DNA of 6,175 bases, from assembly GCA_964611585.1 (NCBI GenBank), contig CAZTAK010000106.1, positions 1-6,175 on the forward strand. Direction: 5' to 3'. The notes below the pieces were generated by a model that had not been told where the DNA came from, did not search any database, and saw only the letters and a list, made by a program, of their open reading frames with translations. Both the position numbers and the translations under genes were made by a program. Positions 1 to 4,652 of this stretch are shown here, piece after piece (the first letter of the stretch is position 1; each line of letters opens with the position of its first letter). This DNA is from CAZTAK01 sp964611585. Lineage in GTDB: Bacteria; Pseudomonadota; Alphaproteobacteria; SHVP01.

Positions 1-1
1 G

Positions 2-55
2 TACGACAAGCTGGCCCGCCAGTGCGCCTCCGAGGGCGCCGACCATGTACGCTAA
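2..55 (+). CDS. 3' end of an unidentified upstream gene
   Basis: An open frame enters from the left edge and ends at TAA 53-55, giving a 17-residue tail (YDKLARQCASEGADHVR). Fifteen of its 17 sense codons end in G or C, as in the clear genes of this window, which supports real coding. The tail is too short to assign a family, and no domain or motif is visible. It runs towards the minus-strand nuclease, so the two genes converge with about 500 bp between them. It could be a chance open frame, since only 17 codons are visible. Confidence 0.4.
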   Translation, partial: YDKLARQCASEGADHVR

Positions 56-139
56 TCCATGCATGATTGGGGTACCGGCTGAGTGTCGGCTCTTGATGCG
101 GTGGACGGCTCCTACCCACCGGCACCTGGGCGGTATGTA

Positions 140-153
140 TTAGAAATTTCTAA
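140..153. repeat. Perfect 14-bp AT-rich palindrome
   Basis: TTAGAAATTTCTAA is self-complementary over all 14 bases; the flanking A139 and G154 do not extend it. A palindrome without a spacer suits a dimeric DNA-binding protein better than an RNA hairpin. No promoter or gene start adjoins it in an arrangement that would identify what it controls. In AT-rich sequence, chance is a real alternative. Confidence 0.35.
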
Positions 154-179
154 GAGTCCGTTCATGGCACTTCTCGAGG

Positions 180-233
180 ATCGGAAGGCGGGCAGAGCAT
201 TTCCGTTGTTGCCTCAATAGCGAGCCTTCCGAT
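180..233. repeat. 10-bp inverted repeat with 34-bp spacer
   Basis: ATCGGAAGGC at 180-189 is the exact reverse complement of GCCTTCCGAT at 224-233. Inside the spacer, GGCA 191-194 can pair with TGCC 210-213. TTCCG at 201-205 could compete with the right arm for CGGAA at 182-186. As RNA this could form a branched or alternative hairpin. No T-run follows either arm, so it is not a standard terminator. Confidence 0.4.
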
Positions 234-254
234 GACTCGTTTTGGGCGGATGCC

Positions 255-283
255 GCTTAACACTATTGGCAATTCTGTTAAGC
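255..283. promoter_or_regulatory. 29-bp interrupted dyad, candidate operator
   Basis: GCTTAACA (255-262) is the reverse complement of TGTTAAGC (276-283). A second symmetric block, ATTG-G-CAAT (265-273), shares the same centre at G269, leaving only two mismatched pairs between the blocks. The inner block has a one-base centre and could not fold as an RNA loop, which favours a DNA-binding site over a terminator. The protein and target promoter are unknown. It lies about 50 bp upstream of the weak promoter-like pair at 331-359. Confidence 0.4.
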
Positions 284-330
284 AATCGCGCGACTTCTAG
301 CGGCGCAGCTGCGGCGATACAGCGACGGGA

Positions 331-359
331 TTCACAACCGGTCCCTTATATGCCACAAT
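331..359 (+). promoter_or_regulatory. Weak sigma70-like promoter candidate
   Basis: TTCACA (331-336) and CACAAT (354-359) are separated by 17 bp and match the -35 and -10 consensus at five and four of six positions. A start near 366 would place a purine-rich AAAGGA just inside the transcript, ahead of the very small ORF at 380. The match is modest and could be chance. Confidence 0.22.
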
Positions 360-379
360 AGCGATGCATAAAGGACGTT

Positions 380-415
380 ATGATCTGTATTAATCCTTGT
401 ATTTCAGCATGTTAG
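380..415 (+). CDS. Speculative 11-codon ORF, cysteine-rich
   Basis: ATG 380-382 opens an 11-residue frame, MICINPCISAC, ended by TAG 413-415. An AAGGA Shine-Dalgarno-like run sits at 371-375, only four bases before the ATG, and a weak promoter-like pair lies upstream. Three of the 11 residues are cysteine. No gene follows on the same strand before 1146, so it is not an obvious attenuator leader. I know of no family it belongs to. A short ORF with a purine run ahead of it is easily a coincidence. Confidence 0.15.
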   Translation: MICINPCISAC

Positions 416-531
416 ATTTATACCTGACCAGACATTCGCGCGCACCCGAATCCATTGCCAGATAGTTCACGAGAATTGCGAGAGGCACGGCGGAATTGCG
501 GCGAAACAATTGGCGTCGAAGAATCAGAATT

Positions 532-560
532 ACGGCCATGCCCCCTTTAAATAGGGCCGT
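532..560 (-). terminator. Inverted repeat at nuclease stop, possible terminator
   Basis: ACGGCC (532-537) and GGCCGT (555-560) pair across a 17-base spacer and touch the nuclease stop codon (560-562). Read on the minus strand, the hairpin is followed by TAATTCTGATTCTT, which is T-enriched but not a clean T-run. It is positioned as an intrinsic terminator for the leftward nuclease transcript; strength is uncertain. Confidence 0.35.
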
Positions 561-1045
561 TAGCGGTTGGCCTTGCGCCAGATCCACGGATATTCGAACC
601 GGCCGTGCCAGACGCCGCGCAGCGCCCGGCGCGCCTTGGCCTCCTTGGCGACGTAGTCGCGCGCGTTCTTCACGTCGGCGACGGCGTAGCCGTTCGTGAC
701 CATCCAAGCGTTGAGGTTGAGATATCCCATGGTGCATTTCGCGGCGATGCGGTCCGACGTACCGCCATCCGCCTTGGTGCAGCGCACCGGTCCCGTGATC
801 TGTTTGCGCAGCGCCTCGGTCGCGACCTCGCCGCAACGGTACCGCTTGCCGCCCTTCTCGCAAGTCTGCGCCGGTTCCGGCGCATCGATGCCGTAAAGGT
901 CGATGCGCACGCCGCCGATCTCGATCGTGTCGCCGTCGATGATCTTGGCGCTTCCGGACAGATCCGCCGCGGCCGCGGGGCCCCCGGCAAGGGCCAGCGC
1001 CAACGCGCAGAGGACCCGTTTCGTCATCGTCCGCCAGTAACCCAT
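560..1045 (-). CDS. Secreted thermonuclease (SNase-like) family protein
   Basis: This predicts a 161-residue Ca2+-dependent phosphodiesterase of the staphylococcal nuclease fold, exported to the periplasm or outside. Residues 1-10 are a basic N-region, followed by a hydrophobic alanine/leucine segment and an AAAAD-type cleavage region near residue 30. The catalytic layout is readable: DGDT at 37-40 (Asp of the metal site), VRIDLYGIDAPE at 46-57 with Arg47, Asp54 and Glu57 matching the classical Arg35, Asp40 and Glu43, and Arg99 as the likely equivalent of Arg87. At Arg99 the common YGR motif is SDR. Four mature-part cysteines (62, 71, 89, 104) could form disulfides. The C-terminal GVWHGRFEYPWIWR is typical of alphaproteobacterial members. 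The start at 1045 is chosen because AAGGGG (1059-1054) lies eight bases upstream; ATG at 1027 is an alternative that still keeps the signal peptide. No partner gene is adjacent. Confidence 0.9.
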   Translation of the reverse strand: MGYWRTMTKRVLCALALALAGGPAAAADLSGSAKIIDGDTIEIGGVRIDLYGIDAPEPAQTCEKGGKRYRCGEVATEALRKQITGPVRCTKADGGTSDRIAAKCTMGYLNLNAWMVTNGYAVADVKNARDYVAKEAKARRALRGVWHGRFEYPWIWRKANR

Positions 1046-1093
1046 CTCGCGATCCCCTTGGGGCGATTGCCCGCAATGTGGTAGTTCAAACGC

Positions 1094-1099
1094 TATAAT
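1094..1099 (+). promoter_or_regulatory. TATAAT -10 candidate for the dioxygenase pseudogene
   Basis: A perfect TATAAT lies about 47 bp before the ATG at 1146, in the 100-bp gap between divergent genes. No good -35 is seen at 16-18 bp; TTGCCC at 1067-1072 is 21 bp away. On the opposite strand TTGACC (1111-1106) could serve as a -35 for the nuclease, but no convincing -10 follows at normal spacing. Confidence 0.35.
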
Positions 1100-1145
1100 G
1101 GCCGGGGTCAAGGTTCGACGACGGGTCATTTTGAGGGATACGGCA

Positions 1146-1629
1146 ATGCCGAAACGGCTGCGCGAGGGACAAATCGACGATTATCGCACCCAGGGGTTCG
1201 TGTCGCCCGTGCCGGTGCTGTCGGCCGCCGAGGTGGCGCAGTAGCGCGACGGGCTCGAGCGGCATGAGGCGGCGGCGGGGAAGAAGCTCGGCTACCCGGA
1301 AATTTCGAAATCCTACCTTCTTGTTCGACTGGGCCGACGGACTGGTGCACCACACCGACCTGGTGCACTGCTCGCGCGGCAATAGCGGCGCGGACCGGCG
1401 CATCGGGCTCGGCATCAGCTACATTCCCGCCTCGGTCGGCCAGACCGGCGAGCCGAAGGCGACGGCTCTGCTGGTGCGCGGCGCCGCCCGGCCCGGCGCG
1501 TTCGGCGAAGAACGGCGGCTCGACAGCGAGATGAGCGAGAAGGCGCTGGCCGCGCACGCCCATTCCGTCGGCCTGTTCCGCGCCCGCCAGGACAAGGGCG
1601 CGGCCATGGCGCGCGAGACGATGGGCTAA
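1146..1629 (+). pseudogene. Broken phytanoyl-CoA dioxygenase (PhyH) family gene
   Basis: The intact family comprises Fe(II)/2-oxoglutarate oxygenases of roughly 270-300 residues. The start is well formed: GAGGGA (1133-1138) lies seven bases before ATG 1146, and the N-terminus (MPKRLREGQIDDYRTQGF) is typical of PhyH-like proteins. Three lesions follow. TAG at 1242-1244 interrupts after 32 codons. Around 1318-1323 one extra base shifts the frame; dropping one T restores KSYLLFDWADGLV, a usual N-domain segment. Directly after that, at about 1345-1352, the sequence jumps to HHTDLVHCSRGN, which belongs near the end of the domain, so about 130 residues are missing. The lost part includes the HxD iron ligands; the distal His (LVHCS) and an Arg in RRIGLGISYIP remain. 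The downstream frame then runs intact to TAA 1627-1629. No functional enzyme can result. The broken ornithine cyclodeaminase-family gene follows 67 bp later. Confidence 0.85.
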
Positions 1630-1696
1630 AAATCGTCCACAGCGCCGCACCGCCGCGGGAGTGCGCTGGTTTGGAAATTCCCGGGGAGCGAGGACC

Positions 1697-2169
1697 GTGA
1701 GCACGACTTTGGTATTGAGCAATAAGGAGATGGTCGGACTCGCGACCATGCGGGAGTGCATCGCTTCGATCGAAAACGCCTATCTGGAACTGGGCCAGGG
1801 TCAGGCCAAGGAGCTGCCGCGGCGGCGCATCTACCAACCGCGCGAGGACCAGACCGACCATTACTACTGGTTCAACGAGATGGCCGGGATCGTGCCGGGC
1901 ATCCGCTCCATGGGCTGCGGGTGAATTCCGCCACCGTCAACGTGGTGACGAAACGCGGCAATCCGCGTCTCGGCTTCCCCGGCGCCTTCTCCGCCCTCGT
2001 CTTCCTGTTCGACACCGACAGCACCGAGCTGATCGCGGTGCTGCAGGACTATTTCATCAACGAGATCCGCGACACCGCGTTCCTGCTCGAACCGGAACAG
2101 GGCCAAGGTGGGCCGACAGGCCGGTGGAATGCCGCCAGCCCGCCCTTTCCCGGGCCGGAACCGCGTTAA
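1697..2169 (+). pseudogene. Broken ornithine cyclodeaminase/mu-crystallin family gene
   Basis: The family comprises NAD(P)-dependent enzymes of about 310-340 residues, including ornithine cyclodeaminase, alanine dehydrogenase and ketimine reductases. The start is GTG 1697, with GGAG at 1685-1688 eight bases upstream. The N-terminal part reads well: VLSNKEMVGLATMRECIASIENAY, then ELPRRRIYQP and YYWFNEMAGIVPGIRSM. At 1912-1915 the frame breaks: the sequence reads ATGGGCTGCGGGTG, where the family's MALRVNS would need one more base. The next frame continues correctly as LRVNSATVNVV, FLFDTDSTELIAVLQDYFINEIR. Family resemblance stops near 2085 and an unrelated proline/glycine-rich tail runs to TAA 2167-2169. 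The Rossmann NAD-binding half with its glycine-rich loop is absent, so it is both frameshifted and truncated. It follows the broken PhyH gene on the same strand, and the two probably were one operon. Confidence 0.85.
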
Positions 2170-2269
2170 CAATTCGACCCGATTTTTCGGCGAAAATGTC
2201 GAAAAAATTGAATAAAATCAATTATATATTTTAAACGATACTTAATGCTTTCGAAACAAAACTGGGCTA
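2170..2269 (+). promoter_or_regulatory. AT-rich promoter region ahead of the TPR lipoprotein
   Basis: From 2191 to 2260 only 15 of 70 bases are G or C, in sharp contrast to the GC-rich surroundings. The stretch holds a TTTTCG-G-CGAAAA dyad (2184-2196) and an AATTGA/TCAATT inverted repeat (2206-2211 and 2218-2223). TTGAAT (2208-2213) followed by TTTAAA (2230-2235) at 16 bp is one possible promoter pair, but several AT-rich hexamers compete and I cannot choose one. The dyads may be binding sites for a regulator or a nucleoid protein. Confidence 0.4.
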
Positions 2270-3109
2270 ATGTCCGGCCCCATGATGAAACATATTCAAA
2301 TCAAGGGACGACACGCCGTCATCGCGTTGGCGCTTGCTGCGGCGCTTGCCGGCTGTGCGACGGACCCGCCGGAAAAACTCGCCGCCACGGACCAGGAAAC
2401 GGACCTGTCGATCTCGCTGTACCGTTCGGCCGATGAAAGCCGCGCGCAGGGCGATCTCACCGCCGCCGCGACCCTGTACCGGCAGAGCCACGCCGCCAAT
2501 CCGGAACGGGCTGCCCCGCTGATCTCGTTGGGCCAGGTGCTGCTTGCGTCCGGCACGCCGAAGCCGGCGGCGGACGCCTTCCGCAAGGCCCTGATCATCG
2601 AAGGCGGCAATGTCGAGGCGCTGCGCGGCCTCGGCAACGCGCTGGTCGCCATCGACCAGCCGGAAATGGCGATCGGGCATTACGACCAGGCAATGCTCGC
2701 CGCGCCGGAGGATTCCCGCGTCTATAACGGGCTCGGCGTCGCCAACGACCTGCTCGGCAAGCATAAACTGGCCCAGGAAATGTACCGCACCGGCTTGTCC
2801 TACAAGGCGGAAGACATCAACCTGCTGACCAATCTGGGACTCTCGCTGTCATTTTCCGGCCAGCATGACGAAGCGATCGACGTTCTCCGCAAGCTGGTTA
2901 ACAGCCCTCATTCCACACCGCATCACCGCCAGAATCTGGCGCTCGCCTTTGGCCTCGCCGGCCGCAAGAAAGACGCCGCCAAGGTCGCCCGCATGGATCT
3001 GGACAGGCGCGCCGTGCGCGCAAACCTGGCCTATTACGCGACATTGCGGGCGCTCTCGGATTCGACGCAGCGCGTAAAGGCGGTGCATGCGCGGTACACG
3101 GGGCGGTAG
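2270..3109 (+). CDS. tadD: TPR lipoprotein, TadD-type pilus assembly protein
   Basis: This is a 279-residue predicted outer-membrane lipoprotein. Residues 16-29 form a hydrophobic signal ending in the lipobox LAGC, with Cys29 the lipidation site. Tandem tetratricopeptide repeats fill about 46-247; clear units are APLISLGQVLLASGTPKPAA (82-101), VEALRGLGNALVAIDQPEMA (115-134), SRVYNGLGVANDLLGKHKLA (149-168) and INLLTNLGLSLSFSGQHDEA (183-202). The ending ARMDLDRRAVRANLAYY matches TadD proteins as I know them; TadD helps assemble the Tad/Flp pilus, probably at the secretin. No other tad gene (ATPase, secretin, pilin) is visible, so the role is inferred from the protein alone and it could serve another envelope complex. 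The start is uncertain: ATG 2270, 2282 and 2285 are in frame, none has a strong Shine-Dalgarno, and all keep the signal peptide. The upstream AT-rich region suggests its own promoter. Confidence 0.82.
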   Translation: MSGPMMKHIQIKGRHAVIALALAAALAGCATDPPEKLAATDQETDLSISLYRSADESRAQGDLTAAATLYRQSHAANPERAAPLISLGQVLLASGTPKPAADAFRKALIIEGGNVEALRGLGNALVAIDQPEMAIGHYDQAMLAAPEDSRVYNGLGVANDLLGKHKLAQEMYRTGLSYKAEDINLLTNLGLSLSFSGQHDEAIDVLRKLVNSPHSTPHHRQNLALAFGLAGRKKDAAKVARMDLDRRAVRANLAYYATLRALSDSTQRVKAVHARYTGR

Positions 3110-3116
3110 CCCGCCC
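3101..3116 (+). terminator. GC hairpin enclosing the TPR-gene stop codon
   Basis: GGGCGG (3101-3106) pairs perfectly with CCGCCC (3111-3116) around a four-base loop TAGC, whose first three bases are the stop codon of the TPR gene. ACCGTTTCG follows, with only three T residues, so it is a weak intrinsic terminator at best. It might instead protect the 3' end or slow ribosomes at termination. Confidence 0.4.
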
Positions 3117-3206
3117 ACCGTTTCGACGCAGAACGAAGTCGCTCGCCAGGACGCGTGAGCCGCATTACCCTGTAGCGAACCTCTCAGGACAAAGGGATCG
3201 CAGGAA

Positions 3207-3869
3207 ATGCGGATATTCCTGGTGCGGCACGGGCAATCGATCTCGAACGTGGATGCTCGTATCTACGCCGAAATGTCCGATCATGTGATCCCCCTGTCGG
3301 ATACCGGCCGGCGACAGGCTTCGCAAGCGGGCGCCTTCCTGCGCGACTTTTTTGGGAAGCTACCGCGCGACGAGTCTTTCTCGGCCGTCAGAATGTGGAC
3401 GAGCCCCTATCGCCGCACGCGCGAGACGGCCGACGAAATCCAGTCGGCGATCGGCAATGCCGTCACGCTGGACCGGCGCGAGCACATCAATCTGTGCGAA
3501 CAGCAGTTCGGACTGTTCGACGGCGTCCCGGATGAGGAACTGCCAATCCGCTTCCCCAACGAATACGCGCATTACCGGAAATGCATCGACCACGAAGGCA
3601 AGTTCTGGGCTCGGGTGCCGTTGGGCGAGAGCCGCTTCGATGTCGCCGTCCGGGTGCGCGAAACCTTCGGCACCTTCCTGCGCGATGCCGAACGGTGGCA
3701 GTACAAGAACATCATCGTCATCTGCCACGGCGTGACCCTGCGCGCCTTCGTCATGCAATGGCTACATCTGACGCCGGAATGGTTCGAAGCGGAAACGACT
3801 CCGGGTAATTGCTGGATCCGGTTGATCGACAACGGCGGCGACCAGGGCTACATCTACGAGGGAAGTTGA
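3207..3869 (+). CDS. Histidine phosphatase (phosphoglycerate mutase-like) family protein
   Basis: This 220-residue cytoplasmic protein belongs to the branch-1 histidine phosphatase superfamily, where a phosphohistidine intermediate transfers or hydrolyses phosphate. Residues 3-10 read IFLVRHGQ: Arg7-His8-Gly9 is the signature, with His8 the nucleophile. The second arginine is in SPYRRTRETA (66-75), the acidic general acid/base is probably Glu98 (INLCEQQFG), and the second histidine is His174 in VICHGVTLRA. All catalytic positions are therefore present. The 220-residue length and the FPNEYAHYRK region resemble bacterial and yeast Det1-like broad phosphatases more than a glycolytic mutase, so the substrate is unknown. 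The start at 3207 puts the RHG motif at its usual N-terminal position; AAAGGG (3191-3196) lies ten bases upstream and AGGA directly before it. The gene converges on the response regulator, with seven bases between the two stop codons. I see no signal peptide. Confidence 0.9.
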   Translation: MRIFLVRHGQSISNVDARIYAEMSDHVIPLSDTGRRQASQAGAFLRDFFGKLPRDESFSAVRMWTSPYRRTRETADEIQSAIGNAVTLDRREHINLCEQQFGLFDGVPDEELPIRFPNEYAHYRKCIDHEGKFWARVPLGESRFDVAVRVRETFGTFLRDAERWQYKNIIVICHGVTLRAFVMQWLHLTPEWFEAETTPGNCWIRLIDNGGDQGYIYEGS

Positions 3870-3876
3870 ACGGACG

Positions 3877-4368
3877 TCAGCAGGTCTCGTCGTCCCTCCG
3901 CTCCTCGCCCGTAAAATCCTGCGTCGTCCGCCGACGGTCGGGACCGAAATATTCCGAGACGCGGACGAACTGGCGCGGATTCTGGATCACGTTAACGATC
4001 CGGGAATACAGCGCGTTGGCCGTCACCGGTTTGATCAGGTACTCGGTCACGCCTGTGTCTCGCGCCTTCTGCACCCGTTCGTAGGCGCCCTGGCTGGTAA
4101 GCATGATGATCGGCACGAACGGGTTCGGGCTGTCCGGCGCGGAGCGCACCATGCGCGTGAAGTCAAGACCGTCGACCGGCTCCATGACCCAGTCGGTAAT
4201 AATGATATCGGCCGGGAACTGCCGCAGTTCCGCAAACGCCTTGGTGCCGTCGGGAACCGTCACGGTTTTCTCGATACCGAACGCCGCCAACATATCGCGC
4301 AGCAGGAAGCGCATCGAAGGATCGTCTTCAACCAGCAGCACGTTCAGGTTTTTAAGCTCGTATGCCAC
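3877..4368 (-). CDS. Single-domain response regulator (CheY-like receiver)
   Basis: This is a 163-residue receiver protein with no DNA-binding output domain, a cytoplasmic phosphoacceptor in two-component signalling. Numbering from GTG 4368: the acidic cluster Glu14-Asp15-Asp16 (LLVEDDPSM), the phosphorylated Asp59 (IIITDWVM), Thr91 (IIMLTSQG) and Lys113 (YLIKPVTA) are all present, so the domain should be active. After the receiver comes a basic, polar tail with FVRVSEYFGPDRRR, a sequence that recurs at the end of stand-alone receivers in alphaproteobacteria; its role is unknown to me. The GTG start is preferred because homologues usually begin with AY-D/E-LKNL. In-frame ATGs at 4407 and 4431 would add 13 or 21 residues with no family resemblance. 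A promoter candidate at 4412-4440 fits. No histidine kinase adjoins, so the partner is encoded elsewhere. The gene is convergent with the histidine phosphatase. Confidence 0.9.
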   Translation of the reverse strand: MAYELKNLNVLLVEDDPSMRFLLRDMLAAFGIEKTVTVPDGTKAFAELRQFPADIIITDWVMEPVDGLDFTRMVRSAPDSPNPFVPIIMLTSQGAYERVQKARDTGVTEYLIKPVTANALYSRIVNVIQNPRQFVRVSEYFGPDRRRTTQDFTGEERRDDETC

Positions 4369-4411
4369 ATCGTTTCTCGTATCGGTGATGAGTATACATC
4401 GTTTCATGGAT

Positions 4412-4440
4412 ATTTTACGCCAGTCGGGCACTCACCCCAA
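4412..4440 (-). promoter_or_regulatory. Sigma70-like promoter for the response regulator
   Basis: On the minus strand TTGGGG (4440-4435) and TAAAAT (4417-4412) are separated by exactly 17 bp. Transcription would start near 4405, which gives a leader of about 36 bases to GTG 4368, or an almost leaderless message if translation begins at ATG 4407-4405. The decamer GAAACGATGT appears twice in this leader (4405-4396 and 4376-4367 on the minus strand). Confidence 0.5.
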
Positions 4441-4443
4441 ACC

Positions 4444-4576
4444 CTAGTGTCCTGATCGTGAAATTCAAAGGATTGAATTTCGTTGAATCAGCACACTAAC
4501 TATTTGAATCTAGTGTGATTCAGCTTTCGATTTTCGTCTCATTCAATGCGGCGAACTTCGAAACCATCACACTAGA
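4444..4576. repeat. Intergenic cluster of CACACTAG/CTAGTGTG repeats
   Basis: A CTAGTGTG-like core occurs four times in both orientations: CTAGTGT 4444-4450, CACACTA 4492-4498, CTAGTGTG 4510-4517 and CACACTAG 4568-4575. The third and fourth copies extend to an exact 11-bp inverted repeat, TCTAGTGTGAT (4509-4519) with ATCACACTAGA (4566-4576). The second and third pair as a 7-bp stem with a 12-base loop. GAATC lies next to several copies. The region sits between the divergent response regulator and hydroquinone reductase genes, so it could be a shared operator array, or a small dispersed repeat element of the REP type. Confidence 0.6.
4460..4481. repeat. 9-bp perfect hairpin with AGGA loop
   Basis: GAAATTCAA (4460-4468) and TTGAATTTC (4473-4481) are exact reverse complements around the four-base loop AGGA. 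It lies inside the CACACTAG cluster but does not contain the core motif. The stem is AT-rich, and no T-run follows it on either strand, so it is not a clear terminator. It may be part of the same repeat element. Confidence 0.55.
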
Positions 4577-4652
4577 ATCACTACCGCGAAGCGGGCCGAT
4601 ATTCCGGGGCGGATCGTGTACAGTCCCTGGTGGACAAAAACGGGAGCACGGT

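Larger units (their letters stand above)
56..559. other. Intergenic region rich in dyad symmetry, no clear gene
   Basis: No ORF here has both plausible length and codon use. The stretch lies between the converging ends of the left-edge gene and the nuclease. It contains a perfect 14-bp palindrome (140-153), a 10-bp inverted repeat with a long spacer (180-189 with 224-233), a 29-bp interrupted dyad (255-283), a promoter-like pair followed by a very small ORF (331-415), and an inverted repeat at the nuclease stop (532-560). I found no tRNA-like T-arm and no transposase remnant. It may hold a small RNA, operators for a lost gene, or simply degenerate sequence. Confidence 0.6.

Noticed and set aside
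63..143. 26-codon ORF MIGVPAECRLLMRW...
   Set aside because: No Shine-Dalgarno, no recognisable family, and the length is easily reached by chance.
390..1076. 228-codon open frame on the minus strand overlapping the nuclease
   Set aside because: Its Arg-rich translation shows no domain, while the other frame of the same strand encodes a complete nuclease with signal peptide and catalytic residues.
1126..1861. Long minus-strand frames opposite the two pseudogenes
   Set aside because: They are antisense to sequence clearly derived from PhyH and ornithine cyclodeaminase families, with Arg/Ala/Pro-rich translations lacking domains.
3872..3895. GGACG/CGTCC pairing between the convergent stops as a bidirectional terminator
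   Set aside because: Only five base pairs with a 14-base loop, no T-runs, and it lies mostly inside the response-regulator coding end.
4515..4652. N-terminal extension of the reductase from ATG 4515
   Set aside because: This part lies in the repeat cluster, has no ribosome site and no xi-class resemblance. The ATG at 4653 has GGGAG at correct spacing and begins the family sequence.
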